Source: Vibrio halioticoli NBRC 102217
GTDB taxonomy: Bacteria; Pseudomonadota; Gammaproteobacteria; Enterobacterales; Vibrionaceae
Direction of reading: 5' to 3'
DNA: 64,000 nucleotides
NCBI RefSeq assembly: GCF_000496695.1
Contig: NZ_BAUJ01000004.1
Span: 150,036-214,035, forward strand
Positions 26,558-36,761 of this stretch are shown piece by piece. The notes beneath the pieces were generated by a model. It made no database searches. It was not told where the DNA came from and saw only the letters and a program-made list of their open reading frames with translations. The translations under genes were made by a program, and so were the position numbers. Numbering within the stretch: position 1 is the first letter of the stretch; the number at the start of each line of letters is the position of its first letter.

Positions 26558-28668
26558 TGACTGAGCTTAAAACCTTTAATTTAAGCATAGATGAAGAGCA
26601 ACTCGCTTGGTTATCTATTGATGTGCAGGGTGAGAAAATGAATACCCTGCAAGCCGCATTCGCCGATGAAATGAGTGAGATTCTGTCGCAACTTGAACAG
26701 AAAAAATCAGAGATAAAAGGGCTGATCATTCATTCGTTAAAGCCAGATAATTTTATTGCAGGTGCGGATGTACGCATGTTAGACGCATGCAAAACCGCAA
26801 CTCAGGCCACTGAGTTAGCCACCACTGGCCAAAAAATGTTTGCCAAGCTCGGCGAGTTTCCATTTTCAGTGGTTGCTGCCATTCACGGCCCATGCTTAGG
26901 GGGCGGTTTAGAGCTTGCCCTTGCCTGTGACTACCGTGTTTGTAGTGATGATGATATTACTCGCTTAGGCTTACCAGAAGTTCAACTTGGCTTGTTACCC
27001 GGCTCAGGGGGGACACAAAGGTTGCCTAGACTTATTGGACTTATGCAGTCTCTGGATTTGATTCTTACTGGCAAACAAGTGCGCGCGAAGAAAGCCAAAA
27101 AACTGGGATTGGTGGATGCAAGTGTGCCAAACAGTATTTTTCTGGATGTTGCGAAATCCTACGCACAAAAATCGAAACCTAAACGTAAATCTTCGACAAA
27201 GGAAAAACTGATCTCAAGTGTTGGCTTGAGCCGTAAAGTCATCTTTGATCAAGCCGCCAAGAAAACACAGCAGAAAACTCGTGGTAATTATCCCGCCACT
27301 GACAAAATTCTCGAGGTGATGCAATTTGGTTTAGAGAAGGGATTAAAGCGCGGTCTAGAAAAAGAGGCGTTAGAGTTCGGGCATCTGGTCATGACCTATG
27401 AATCAAAGGCATTACGCTCGCTATTTTTTGCCACCACAGAAATGAAAAAAGAACATTTTGGTAATGCCACCCCTGCTAAGGTCAACCATGTTGGCGTATT
27501 AGGTGGCGGATTGATGGGAGCGGGTATTGCTCACGTATCGCTCGCCAAAGGTAAATTTGCCGTTAACTTAAAAGATGTCGCACAAGATGGGGTATTAAAT
27601 GCCCTGAGCTACAACTACAAACTGTTGGAAAAGCAGCGCAAGCGTCGCATCTTATCGAAAGCGCAAGTACAGTCAAAAATGTCACAGTTGCGTGGCGGTA
27701 CTGACTATCTTGGTTTTAATAAGGCTGATGTTGTTATTGAAGCGGTATTTGAAGATTTATCATTAAAACAAGGCATGGTGCAAGATATTGAGCAGCAGTG
27801 TCCTGAAAATACAATTTTTGCTTCTAATACTTCGTCTTTACCTATTTATCAAATAGCGGAAGGCGCGAAAAGACCTGAAAATATTGTCGGTCTGCATTAC
27901 TTTAGTCCAGCAGAGAAAATGCCGTTAGTTGAGGTGATTCCTCATGCCACCACTTCGGCAGAAACAGTGGCAACGGTAGTGGCTCTTGCTCGCAAACAAG
28001 GCAAAACGCCAATCGTAGTGAAAGACAGCGCCGGTTTCTATGTAAACCGAATTTTAGCGCCCTACATGAACGAAGCGGCTCAAGTGTTGATGGCAGAGCA
28101 AGAGATTGAGCATATTGATAGCGCACTGCTGAACTTTGGTTTCCCTGTTGGGCCTATTACCTTGCTCGATGAAGTGGGCGTGGATATTGGCGCTAAAATA
28201 ATGCCGATTTTAGTGAGTGAACTTGGTGAGCGTTTCCAAGGTCCCAACTTATTTGATGTGCTTCTTAATGATGGGCGTATTGGGCGCAAAGCAGGTAAAG
28301 GCTTTTATCAGTACAAAGGCAAAGATAAGAAAGTCGATAAATCTGTGTATAAGTTACTGAAATTGACTCCTTCACGCAGCATTGCTGAAGAGGATATTGC
28401 GCTTCGTTGTGTGATTCCTTTGCTTAATGAAGCGGTGCGCTGTTTAGATGAAGGTATCATTGCCAGTGCTCGAGACGGAGATATTGGTGCCATCTTTGGT
28501 ATCGGCTTCCCGCCGTTTAGCGGTGGACCATTTAGGTTTATGGATACTTATGGTCTAGACAAGTTAATCGAGAAAATGCGCCAGTTTGAGCTGACTTACG
28601 GCGAACGATTTGAGCCGTGCCAAGGGCTTATTGATAGGGCTGAGTCAGGGAAAACCTTCTACGGCTAA
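26557..28668 (+). CDS. fadJ: Fatty acid oxidation complex alpha subunit FadJ
   Basis: A 703-residue bifunctional enzyme. Residues 1-190 are enoyl-CoA hydratase, with [13 protein letters not shown] (Glu119) and [14 protein letters not shown] (Glu141) as the two catalytic glutamates. From about 310 is 3-hydroxyacyl-CoA dehydrogenase, with NAD-binding GGGLMGAG at 316-323 and the [20 protein letters not shown] segment holding the catalytic His. It acts with FadI. Order fadI-fadJ and the overlap of one base distinguish this from fadBA. It ends 44 bases before a terminator. Confidence 0.96.
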   Translation: MTELKTFNLSIDEEQLAWLSIDVQGEKMNTLQAAFADEMSEILSQLEQKKSEIKGLIIHSLKPDNFIAGADVRMLDACKTATQATELATTGQKMFAKLGEFPFSVVAAIHGPCLGGGLELALACDYRVCSDDDITRLGLPEVQLGLLPGSGGTQRLPRLIGLMQSLDLILTGKQVRAKKAKKLGLVDASVPNSIFLDVAKSYAQKSKPKRKSSTKEKLISSVGLSRKVIFDQAAKKTQQKTRGNYPATDKILEVMQFGLEKGLKRGLEKEALEFGHLVMTYESKALRSLFFATTEMKKEHFGNATPAKVNHVGVLGGGLMGAGIAHVSLAKGKFAVNLKDVAQDGVLNALSYNYKLLEKQRKRRILSKAQVQSKMSQLRGGTDYLGFNKADVVIEAVFEDLSLKQGMVQDIEQQCPENTIFASNTSSLPIYQIAEGAKRPENIVGLHYFSPAEKMPLVEVIPHATTSAETVATVVALARKQGKTPIVVKDSAGFYVNRILAPYMNEAAQVLMAEQEIEHIDSALLNFGFPVGPITLLDEVGVDIGAKIMPILVSELGERFQGPNLFDVLLNDGRIGRKAGKGFYQYKGKDKKVDKSVYKLLKLTPSRSIAEEDIALRCVIPLLNEAVRCLDEGIIASARDGDIGAIFGIGFPPFSGGPFRFMDTYGLDKLIEKMRQFELTYGERFEPCQGLIDRAESGKTFYG

Positions 28669-28711
28669 GTATTTCTAATTACTTAGTGAGATTGGTATTA
28701 AAAATAACTGC

Positions 28712-28745
28712 AAGGGAAGCCGATATCATTTCGTCTTCCCTTTTT
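28712..28745. terminator. Terminator between fadJ and the ThrE-like gene
   Basis: An 8-bp stem AAGGGAAG/CTTCCCTT enclosing an inner CGA/TCG pairing, followed by five T. It lies between convergent genes and should stop fadIJ transcription. Confidence 0.8.
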
Positions 28746-28750
28746 GTTAG

Positions 28751-29914
28751 CTATCTTTCGATTTTTGGTGAATAGATAGAGTAGGCGGTAATTTGGCCTG
28801 CCATGATAGCGGCAAACATGAATAGCGCAGATAAGCCTATGCTTGGGATAGGCAAAATGGGTTGCTCAAATACCGATTGGCTAGCACTCACTAACACGCG
28901 GCTTCCGGGAACTAATATAATGATGCCTTGCAGTATATAGATAGAACCCGTTAGGTGCATTTTCTTGGCAATCCATGTGCCATATAAGGTGATGATCACC
29001 GTAGTTAGCCATGTGCCGACAATCCAGCCACTGCCAAGTCCTAGATAATAAGGGCCCCACATACCTAAGATAGCCACTGGAAAACCTAATAGCATGTCTT
29101 TTGGTCTGGCATTAAATATGATTCCAATAGCAAGGGATATCACGGGCAGTCCAGCAAAGTGCATCCACGTTGGCACGTCATTGGTATAAGTTAAATAGTC
29201 ACTGACGCCCCAAATCGTTTCACCAATGTGCACGCCCATAAATATGCCAATGAAGAGCTTAATCAGCGTGAGCATACTTTGCCCTAATAAACTGGTGCCT
29301 GATACGAGATCATTAAATGCTAAACATTCCAACGCATTGGCAATGGATAAACCGGGGACAAACAGTATTACGGCGGCGATGCACAAGGCGTATATGGGCA
29401 TGGGATAACCAAGGCTACTGATACCCGCTACGCAAATACCCGTTAGCAGTGCAGCAATAAACTCAACCGCAATAGTGCGACGTCCAGTCAGTACTTGCTG
29501 ACATCCCCACACCAAAATCCCGAGCAGACTGGCAAAAGTAATGGCTTCAAGAGTGCTGCCGATAAGCATTAAGTATGCGGGTGGGATAGACATGTTAGCC
29601 AGTGCGACGCTCCATTTTGGATAATGGAGAGGTTTTTGCACCTTAGCACCGTTTCTATTGTCGAGCCGACCTATGGTGTGCGCAAGTAAACTAAGATCAA
29701 TGGACGCGGGTGCTAAGCGCTTCATAATGACCTTATTGTTATCTTCGGGAAATTGATAATTAATGGATGTCGGGAGCGCTTGCACCATTGAAGGCATTCC
29801 TTGTTGCCTTGCATAATATTGTGTGAATTTTTCTACCTTATATGGAGGACACCCACTGCGATGCAGAGTGTTCCCAAATTCAACAATATCATTGATGGAT
29901 TCTTGATTGGCCAT
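28751..29914 (-). CDS. ThrE-family threonine/serine exporter
   Basis: A 387-residue protein holding both halves of the ThrE family: an N-terminal soluble segment with FGNTLHRSGCPPYKVE, the conserved start of the family, then about ten hydrophobic segments from residue 100, including PGLSIANALECLAFNDLVSG and a C-terminal half with QGIIILVPGSRVL. Many bacteria split this transporter in two genes; here it is one chain. The likely job is export of threonine or serine, though substrate cannot be read from sequence. It is alone on the minus strand; the stop falls just beyond the fadJ terminator. Confidence 0.82.
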   Translation of the reverse strand: MANQESINDIVEFGNTLHRSGCPPYKVEKFTQYYARQQGMPSMVQALPTSINYQFPEDNNKVIMKRLAPASIDLSLLAHTIGRLDNRNGAKVQKPLHYPKWSVALANMSIPPAYLMLIGSTLEAITFASLLGILVWGCQQVLTGRRTIAVEFIAALLTGICVAGISSLGYPMPIYALCIAAVILFVPGLSIANALECLAFNDLVSGTSLLGQSMLTLIKLFIGIFMGVHIGETIWGVSDYLTYTNDVPTWMHFAGLPVISLAIGIIFNARPKDMLLGFPVAILGMWGPYYLGLGSGWIVGTWLTTVIITLYGTWIAKKMHLTGSIYILQGIIILVPGSRVLVSASQSVFEQPILPIPSIGLSALFMFAAIMAGQITAYSIYSPKIER

Positions 29915-30212
29915 TGTGAACTGTTTGGATGATTGAGGCTAAGTAGCGCGAATGTATCAGATAAAAACCCATCGCGCCAAACCCATGCATCAGCTTTGTA
30001 AGCGAGCTCAAGGGATTGCAAAAGAAGCATAAAAACAATCTCTCAAATCCATATCCATTTTTGAAACATAAGATTGCAATGCAAGCGCTACGTTATAACA
30101 AACGTATTAAATATTATATATACGGAGTCGCACTGGATGACTATCGCGTGTTTATCAATATTATTTCTGGTGTGGCATATGAAATTATCACATTTAATAA
30201 TCAGAAATTATA

Positions 30213-30803
30213 ATGAAAAAAATTCTATCAATAGTTCTTCTATTTTCTCTCGGTGGTTGTGCGTCATTATTGACCAATAAAATTGTGTTTAACCATCACA
30301 ACAATCATGTGGATATTGCGGGCGTAGAGGCTTCCGTAGACTTACCTTCTAATTATGTTTTCGTCGAAGATTTCAAGATTAAGAGTTTTCAGGGATATAG
30401 TAATACTGTCGGTGGTGAAAAAGATTCGTTTGATATGTCTATTTTCAAAGATACAGAAAGCAACGGATTTGTAATGTTATTGAGGAGAAAATGCCACCAT
30501 TGTTACTTTTCTAATATAGCAAGAGGTGATACTACTTATCGTCTTGGGGCATTTCGAACATTTCAGGTTGATAGATACCGCTCTATGTCCTTAACGCATC
30601 ATGGCGTGTTGGATCAGAAAATATACGAAGCTTTGATGACCAACAATACTGAAAATAGAGACTATAGAGAACAGATGTGTGGAGAAAGTATTAGGACATC
30701 AAATCACAAATCTATATATGTAATGTCTGTATTCAAATCATGCTACCAAACACAACCAGATATATTGAATACCTTAAACTTAAAACCAATAACACATAGT
30801 TAA
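30213..30803 (+). CDS. Putative lipoprotein of unknown function
   Basis: A 196-residue protein I do not recognise. It has an apparent lipoprotein signal, MKKILSIVLLFSLGGCASLL, with Cys16 in the lipobox LGGC, and a mature part with a CHHC pair near 94-97 and two further cysteines near the C-terminus (EQMCGES, FKSCYQ). The gene is A+T rich at its 3' half (30661-30780 about 31% G+C by hand count). It is followed by its own strong terminator, and 298 bases without a convincing gene precede it. It may be a recently acquired or lineage-specific gene. Confidence 0.7.
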   Translation: MKKILSIVLLFSLGGCASLLTNKIVFNHHNNHVDIAGVEASVDLPSNYVFVEDFKIKSFQGYSNTVGGEKDSFDMSIFKDTESNGFVMLLRRKCHHCYFSNIARGDTTYRLGAFRTFQVDRYRSMSLTHHGVLDQKIYEALMTNNTENRDYREQMCGESIRTSNHKSIYVMSVFKSCYQTQPDILNTLNLKPITHS

Positions 30804-30832
30804 CCCCAGACATTCTAATATTTGATTAATCA

Positions 30833-30884
30833 AAAAGACACTCAGCCTACGTTCAATATGATATTAAGCTGAGTGTCTTTTTTT
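30833..30884 (+). terminator. Terminator after the lipoprotein gene
   Basis: A 14-bp perfect stem (30833-30846 with 30868-30881) with a 21-base loop and a run of seven T. A matching A run on the left side means it may also serve the convergent peptidase gene. Confidence 0.88.
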
Positions 30885-30911
30885 AATTGAGGTTAACGTA
30901 TTTTTATCCTA

Positions 30912-33689
30912 TCACCCCAGTTCAATATCTTTCGGCATTAGCTGAAACTCTTCAATAGAGCCAATTTCTTGACCTAGATCCAGTGGCGGTGCGTCGTGAT
31001 GTTGGTTGCCTTGGGTGTGCATGACCAATCTATTCGCCGTTCTAGGTTTTAGCTCGCTTACCACAAAGCGAATCATATCGGCGCGGGTTAAGGTGCGGAT
31101 ATGTTCAACCACCAATTCTCGGTTGTTAAACTCTTGGTCTTTATTGCCAATGGATACCCAAAGCCTTTGGCCTTTGGTTCTTAGGTTATTGTCGGGCGCC
31201 ATGATTTGGTTTAATAGCCCTTGCTTACTGTTTTGCCATTGGGCTTCAGTCAGTTCAAGGAGCACCATATAAAAGGCATTCAGAAATTCATCGATAGAAG
31301 CGACTAAATCAATAGGCGCAGCCACAGGTGACTGCACATAAATGACAATTCCGGGAATACGGTTTAATGGCATATTCCCTGTGCCCACCATATAACCGAG
31401 TTGTTGTTTAGTCCGAATTTCATTGAAAAATGCTGATGACATCAAGTGGTTAGCAAGTGTAAAGGTAGCAATAGTGCCTGTGTTAGAGTCTTCACCTTGA
31501 TAGTAAATTGCTACGGCTGAATCGTCTTGGTCGCAATGAATTTCATGTTGGAAGGTGCCGTTATTACCTAACTTCACCAAAGGTCTGAGTGATTCTTTGT
31601 ACTTTTGATTTTCAACGCGCAGCGCATTTTTCAGCTCATTGGCAATGTCTTGTGCCGCTTGTTGAGTCCAATCACCAAAGACAAACATTTCTACATATAA
31701 TTTGCCTAATAAGCTAGAGACAAACTCTGGCAGCTCTTCAATTTGTACTTTCTCTAAGGCTTTAACCAGCACGCCTGCGGGAGGGTTATTTGGTTGTAAT
31801 ATTCCGGATAAGTGGTTGAACAGTTGCGATAAGGGTCTGTCTTTACTGGCGTTACGCAGTTTTCTAAGCATTTGGGTTTTGATGCTATCAAAACGTTGCT
31901 GCTCAAAATGACGGGTGGCAAATTTTTCTAAAATCATTTGCAGTAGTTGCGGCTGCTTCTCACTAAATCCAGATATAGTTAAAGTGAGCCCGCCTTGATG
32001 GGCATAGATGTTGTAGCTCATGCCGGCAATTTCAGCTTGATAGGATTGCCTAGATAGTGACTCCATAAACAGTTCAACACACAAACGCAATTTGACAATA
32101 TTTTGTGGGTTGTTGACTGAGCATGGGCTATCAATCGCAATGTAGAGCGAGCCTTTTGGTACGCGAAAATCAGGCTCTTGTAAGTGCCACAAACGAAAGC
32201 CCGGTAATTCTTCTATGACTTTAGGTAACGGCTGTACTTCTTGTAATGGCTTAGGGTCTAAGTCATAACAGATAAATGGGTTTTTGCTGGGTAGGGCAAA
32301 GTCAGCAAACTTGGCTGGATTTTTCCAACGCTCAATTTGTTCGGCGCTAAATTTCTTAGCGGAATATGGGGTGAAATACCACTTGGCTTGTGTGTCGTAC
32401 TCAAGCTCTTTGGCGGTAACCCATACTCGAAGGTTCTCTACACAGAAGTAAGGAACAAAACTTTCAATTAGGGAATGGTCAAAATCACTCATGCGATAGT
32501 CGCCATACAAGACTTCACTCATAGGGAAGCGTTGTATGCTCATCACCAGATAGCTGGCAAGGTCGATAGCTTTAACCGATTCTTGAAAACGAAATGCGGA
32601 TTCTAATACCGCTTGTTTTTCAGTGTAACGCCACTGTTCGATGCCTTGTTCAAAGACCAAGTTCATATAAGAAAAGATCGTTTCTACAATCTCATCTATA
32701 TGTTTAAGCCCTTCTGCGGTAAGCAGGCAACCAATGCTAAATTCTCGAAAATTACTGCCACTGATGCCGCCACCTGCAGCAAGAGAAGTCACCCAGTGTT
32801 TATTTTTCAGTAACAAGGTCAAGCTACCCGGGCCTTCGTAACCGATAAGATGCGCAAAATAAGACAGAGGTTTAGTCGCGTAATGCTTTTCCATATTAGG
32901 GAAAGAAAAAGACAAGCTTAGCTTGCGCGCTTCTTTTTCTGGTTCTACTTGTACATACAGCTGTTGTTCATTTTGAGTGAGCAATGGGGTAGTGATGGTT
33001 TTGGCCTGTAGGTGATTGTTTTTTATATCACTAAACAAGCGAGTTGCCATCTGTTCGAGATCATCTAAAGGCTGCGGACCCACGAGCACCACACTCATGA
33101 GATCGGCAGAATAATGGCTTTGGTAAAACTGAATAATTTCATCACGAATAGAGCCGCTTTCTCTATCACAAAGCGTCTCTTCATTACCGACTGAAAATTT
33201 TGCAAAAGGGTGTAGCGGATTGACCAATTCTTTTTGCACTTGATAAAAACGGCGCGAATCATCGTGTATCTTCATTTGATATTCAGAGTTAACCGCTTGA
33301 CGCTCTTTATCCAGTGCTTCTTGATTGAAGAGGGGAGAAATGAAGAACTGGCTAAAACGAGACAAGGCTTGTTCAAAGAAATCAGGCACGACATCAAAAA
33401 AGAAACAGGTATGTTCCGTGCCTGTCCACGCATTATTACTGCCACCGTGCTGGCTGATGAAAGTTTGAAACTCACCAACTTGTGGGTAATCCTTAGTACC
33501 TAGAAACAGCATGTGTTCAAGGTAGTGAGCAAGCCCTTCACGGTCAGCAGGGTCGTCAAAGTGTCCCACTCTTACCGCTAGCGAGGCAGCAGAGCGCTGC
33601 ACGGTAATATCTTGAACCAATATGACTTTAATTTGGTTATCTAAGGTGATGTCACGATAGTGGTTTTTGTCATTCGGACTTTGATGCAC
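30912..33689 (-). CDS. M16-family zinc metalloprotease (pitrilysin/protease III type)
   Basis: A 925-residue insulinase-family peptidase. The inverted zinc motif HYLEH occurs in GLAHYLEHMLFLGTKDYP near residues 54-71, with a downstream Glu ligand expected near ERQAVNSEYQMKIHDD. Three further M16 half domains follow, the usual layout of the about 900-residue group. No signal peptide is seen, unlike Escherichia coli PtrA, which is periplasmic, so this one may stay in the cytoplasm. The start is GTG, nine bases after AAGGAG. It is divergent from sixA across 218 bases. Confidence 0.9.
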   Translation of the reverse strand: MHQSPNDKNHYRDITLDNQIKVILVQDITVQRSAASLAVRVGHFDDPADREGLAHYLEHMLFLGTKDYPQVGEFQTFISQHGGSNNAWTGTEHTCFFFDVVPDFFEQALSRFSQFFISPLFNQEALDKERQAVNSEYQMKIHDDSRRFYQVQKELVNPLHPFAKFSVGNEETLCDRESGSIRDEIIQFYQSHYSADLMSVVLVGPQPLDDLEQMATRLFSDIKNNHLQAKTITTPLLTQNEQQLYVQVEPEKEARKLSLSFSFPNMEKHYATKPLSYFAHLIGYEGPGSLTLLLKNKHWVTSLAAGGGISGSNFREFSIGCLLTAEGLKHIDEIVETIFSYMNLVFEQGIEQWRYTEKQAVLESAFRFQESVKAIDLASYLVMSIQRFPMSEVLYGDYRMSDFDHSLIESFVPYFCVENLRVWVTAKELEYDTQAKWYFTPYSAKKFSAEQIERWKNPAKFADFALPSKNPFICYDLDPKPLQEVQPLPKVIEELPGFRLWHLQEPDFRVPKGSLYIAIDSPCSVNNPQNIVKLRLCVELFMESLSRQSYQAEIAGMSYNIYAHQGGLTLTISGFSEKQPQLLQMILEKFATRHFEQQRFDSIKTQMLRKLRNASKDRPLSQLFNHLSGILQPNNPPAGVLVKALEKVQIEELPEFVSSLLGKLYVEMFVFGDWTQQAAQDIANELKNALRVENQKYKESLRPLVKLGNNGTFQHEIHCDQDDSAVAIYYQGEDSNTGTIATFTLANHLMSSAFFNEIRTKQQLGYMVGTGNMPLNRIPGIVIYVQSPVAAPIDLVASIDEFLNAFYMVLLELTEAQWQNSKQGLLNQIMAPDNNLRTKGQRLWVSIGNKDQEFNNRELVVEHIRTLTRADMIRFVVSELKPRTANRLVMHTQGNQHHDAPPLDLGQEIGSIEEFQLMPKDIELG

Positions 33690-33907
33690 TTAGATGCTCT
33701 CCTTGAATTACCTCAACCCTGATTCTTTAACACAGAAGATTTAAAAATGGGCTGAGATAAACTATTGTTTTATATGTTAAGTATGGCGGAGCAATGCCTT
33801 CTAGCAAACTTAAAAATAAAATTTTATTGAAATGCTGCCTCAATCAGAGAATACCAATAGTATTATGGTGTACTCTTTGAACAGACAGTCACAAGTTTAG
33901 GACAAAA

Positions 33908-34372
33908 ATGAACGTATATATCATGCGCCATGGAGAAGCAGGAAGCTTTGCATCAAGTGATGCTGAACGCACATTGACCGCTCGCGGAGAGGCGCAATCA
34001 TTGCAAGTGGCCGAAGCCGTAGTCGAGCAAGGTGTTTCACATTTTGATTTAGTCTTGGTTAGTCCTTACATCAGGGCGCAACAAACTTGGGATAAGATTA
34101 AAGGGCTTTTTTCTGCCGATAAAGTAGAAGAGTGTGCCGATATTACTCCTTACGGGCATTCTGAAGATGTTTACCAGTATGTGTGTGCTTTAGCTGAAGT
34201 TCAAAAACCGCAGTCAGTGTTACTGGTTTCTCATTTACCTTTAGTGGGCTACCTTACTGCTGAATTTGTCAATGATATGGCAGCACCAATGTTTCCAACC
34301 TCAGGTTTTGCCGCTATTGATTTTGAACTTGAGAGTAAAAACGGTGAATTGATGTGGCATATCGCGCCATAA
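33908..34372 (+). CDS. sixA: Phosphohistidine phosphatase SixA
   Basis: A 154-residue phosphatase of the histidine phosphatase superfamily. The RHG catalytic motif is Arg7-His8-Gly9 at the N-terminus (YIMRHGEAGS); a second conserved His lies in LLVSHLPLVGY. SixA dephosphorylates phosphohistidine on PTS or Hpt proteins. It is a single-gene unit, with 217 bases upstream and a terminator 56 bases after its stop. Confidence 0.93.
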   Translation: MNVYIMRHGEAGSFASSDAERTLTARGEAQSLQVAEAVVEQGVSHFDLVLVSPYIRAQQTWDKIKGLFSADKVEECADITPYGHSEDVYQYVCALAEVQKPQSVLLVSHLPLVGYLTAEFVNDMAAPMFPTSGFAAIDFELESKNGELMWHIAP

Positions 34373-34428
34373 CTTAGAAGGCCAGCTTGGCCTAACCTAG
34401 AAGCGAATCAGCCTTAAAATCTAAAAGT

Positions 34429-34457
34429 AAAACGGCGACCCAAGAGGTCGCCGTTTT
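34429..34457. terminator. Bidirectional terminator between sixA and the fasciclin gene
   Basis: A 12-bp perfect stem AAAACGGCGACC with its complement around a five-base loop; the A and T ends serve both convergent genes. Confidence 0.88.
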
Positions 34458-34492
34458 GTCTAAATGAGTTACCTTGAGCATAGTAGGTTACA

Positions 34493-34990
34493 TTATTTAG
34501 GCATCAATACCGTGTCGATAACATGTATCACGCCGTTCGACGCTTTAATGTCGGTCCCCGTCACGGTGGCGTTATCTATCATTACCCTGCCATCCATTAC
34601 TTTTATCATGGCGGTACCGCCTTGCACTGTTTCAGCTTGTGATAGTTTAACCACATCAGCCGCCATTACTTTCCCTGCGACTACGTGATAGGTCAAAATC
34701 GCTACAAGTTTATCTTTGTTTTCTGGTTTTAGTAGCATTTCGACAGTGCCTTCAGGAAGCTTTGCGAATGCGTCGTTTGTTGGTGCAAAAACTGTAAACG
34801 GTCCATCACCTTTCAAAGTATCAACTAGGCCGGCGGCTTTAACCGCTGCGACTAAGGTTGAGAAGTTTTCATTTCCTGCGGCCACATCCACAATGTCCTT
34901 TTTCATACCATGATGGCCTGCGTAGGCATTCAAGCTTAGAAAAAGTATTCCGATGAACCAAACTGATTTTTTAGTTAATTGCGACCACAT
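34493..34990 (-). CDS. Secreted fasciclin (FAS1) domain protein
   Basis: A 165-residue exported protein: signal peptide with probable cleavage after LNAYA at residue 24, then one FAS1 domain. Family marks are [32 protein letters not shown] and [17 protein letters not shown]1 proteins bind surfaces or other proteins and are often adhesive; the specific role here is unknown. It is a single gene between sixA and smrB, an insertion into an otherwise conserved gene order, and so may be an acquired or mobile addition. Confidence 0.9.
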   Translation of the reverse strand: MWSQLTKKSVWFIGILFLSLNAYAGHHGMKKDIVDVAAGNENFSTLVAAVKAAGLVDTLKGDGPFTVFAPTNDAFAKLPEGTVEMLLKPENKDKLVAILTYHVVAGKVMAADVVKLSQAETVQGGTAMIKVMDGRVMIDNATVTGTDIKASNGVIHVIDTVLMPK

Positions 34991-35072
34991 ATCCTATCCC
35001 TCGTGTTGTTTTTTGGATATTCAAATATTTGAACATCTGACATTGATTACGCAACGAAGGCAGAAAAGATCA

Positions 35073-35603
35073 CTATTTTTCTGGAATAGACAGTAATACC
35101 AGCAGTGCACCACTACCACCAAACTCCAAAGGTGCTTGATGATAGGCCATCACATCAGGGTGCTGAGCCAGCCACAATGGCACTTTCTGCTTTAAGATAT
35201 GTTTGCCGATGCCGTGCATGACGCTAGCACAATGCACATTTTGTTTGATGCAATGCGCAATCATGGCGCCAAGCTCACGTTTGGCTTCCATTTGCGTCAT
35301 GCCATGCATGTCTAAATACACGTCTGGCACATACACGCCACGGCGCAGTCTTTTGACTTCATACTTAGAGACATCACTGCGAGCGTAACGGGTTGGACCG
35401 TCCTCATTGAGCAAAGGTTCAAATTCATCAGAGAAGTAAAATTCGTTATCTTTGGCTTCTCGATCAAACCTTTGCTGTTGTTTTTGTTTTGTTTCTCTTG
35501 TTGGCGGTTGGATTATGGTATCCTGTTGTAACTTTTTAACGCCTTGTACTGCTTCTTTAAACAAAGAAAAGTCATCAATATTTGGCTTATCTGATTTGTT
35601 CAT
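35073..35603 (-). CDS. smrB: Smr-domain endonuclease SmrB
   Basis: A 176-residue protein with a C-terminal Smr domain: VYLDMHGMTQMEAKRELGAM and the MHGIGKHILKQKVPLWL segment with the catalytic DxHG and HGxG motifs. SmrB cleaves mRNA at collided ribosomes. I chose the ATG at 35603, giving MNKSDKPNIDDFSLF, because the upstream residues do not match the family and overlap prmB. It is divergent from prmB, as in other gamma-proteobacteria. Confidence 0.93.
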   Translation of the reverse strand: MNKSDKPNIDDFSLFKEAVQGVKKLQQDTIIQPPTRETKQKQQQRFDREAKDNEFYFSDEFEPLLNEDGPTRYARSDVSKYEVKRLRRGVYVPDVYLDMHGMTQMEAKRELGAMIAHCIKQNVHCASVMHGIGKHILKQKVPLWLAQHPDVMAYHQAPLEFGGSGALLVLLSIPEK

Positions 35604-35665
35604 GGAATAAAGTTTCTGATCTATCTTTAGATTAGGCAGTATTGTAGCGCTTTTTGGAGAAACTT

Positions 35666-36598
35666 TTGGATAAGATTTTTGTAGATGAAGCAGTGGCTGA
35701 ACTTCACACACTGCAAGACATGATTCGTTGGACAGTAAGCCGATTCAACGCAGCGGGCTTATTTTACGGTCACGGCACGGATAATGCGTGGGATGAAGCG
35801 GTTCAATTAATTTTGCCTTCACTCTATTTGCCTCTCGACGTACCTGCGCACGTTTTAAATTCTCGCCTAACAAGCAGTGAGCGTTTGCGTTTGGTTGAGC
35901 GCGTAATTAAGCGTATTAACGAACGTACACCTACCGCTTACATCACCAATAAAGCTTGGTTCTGCGGTATGGAATTCTTCGTTGATGAACGTGTATTAGT
36001 GCCTCGTTCGCCAATTGGTGAATTAATTGAACATCAGTTTCAACCTTGGCTAGCGGGTGAACCTACTCGCATCATGGATATGTGTACCGGCAGTGGTTGT
36101 ATTGCGATTGCCTGTGGTCACGCCTTCCCTGATGCTGAAGTCGATGCGATTGATATTTCAGGCGACGCGCTAGAAGTGGCGGAGCAAAATATCCAAGATC
36201 ACGGTCTTGAAGCGCAAGTGACGCCAATTCGTTCGGATTTATTCCGTGATTTGGTGCAAGAGAAATACGATCTCATCGTGTCTAATCCGCCGTACGTGGA
36301 TGAAGAAGACATGAACAGTCTACCTGACGAGTTTAAGCATGAGCCAGAGCTTGGTTTAGCCGCCGGTACTGACGGATTAAAATTAGTGCGCCGCATTTTG
36401 GCGAATGCGCCAAACTACCTAACAGACAACGGTATTTTGATCTGTGAAGTCGGCAATTCTATGGTGCACATGATTGAGCAGTATCCAAACATTCCATTTA
36501 CTTGGATAGAGTTTGAAAACGGCGGTCACGGCGTATTCATGCTCACCAAAGAGCAGTTGCTAGCATGTGCTGACGAGTTTGCACTTTATATTGATTAA
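35666..36598 (+). CDS. prmB: Ribosomal protein uL3 glutamine methyltransferase PrmB
   Basis: A 310-residue SAM-dependent methyltransferase that modifies a glutamine of ribosomal protein L3. The start is the TTG at 35666, which gives [10 protein letters not shown], the N-terminus of Escherichia coli PrmB, and lies five bases after GGAGA. The SAM motif is [13 protein letters not shown] and the catalytic NPPY occurs in [14 protein letters not shown] terminator follows, separating it from aroC. Confidence 0.96.
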   Translation: MDKIFVDEAVAELHTLQDMIRWTVSRFNAAGLFYGHGTDNAWDEAVQLILPSLYLPLDVPAHVLNSRLTSSERLRLVERVIKRINERTPTAYITNKAWFCGMEFFVDERVLVPRSPIGELIEHQFQPWLAGEPTRIMDMCTGSGCIAIACGHAFPDAEVDAIDISGDALEVAEQNIQDHGLEAQVTPIRSDLFRDLVQEKYDLIVSNPPYVDEEDMNSLPDEFKHEPELGLAAGTDGLKLVRRILANAPNYLTDNGILICEVGNSMVHMIEQYPNIPFTWIEFENGGHGVFMLTKEQLLACADEFALYID

Positions 36599-36620
36599 TC
36601 CATACGGATAAAAAGAACAT

Positions 36621-36668
36621 AACGGCATCCACTAGTTATCGATAGTAACTAAAAGGGTGCCGTTTTTT
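36621..36668 (+). terminator. Terminator after prmB
   Basis: A 10-bp stem (AACGGCATCC with GGGTGCCGTT, one G-U pair) enclosing a second small hairpin, followed by six T. It sits 22 bases past the prmB stop. Confidence 0.82.
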
Positions 36669-36761
36669 GTTTACACAGTACAAAGCACTTTACAATAGAG
36701 TGTGATAAAGCCAGTATGAAAGGCATTAGACCGTTTAAAACAGACTTACAATGAGGAAGTA

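Noticed and set aside
30016..30280. Two overlapping short frames (about 65 and 68 codons) before the lipoprotein gene
   Set aside because: No ribosome site, AT-driven composition and no family resemblance; they run into the lipoprotein start in other frames.
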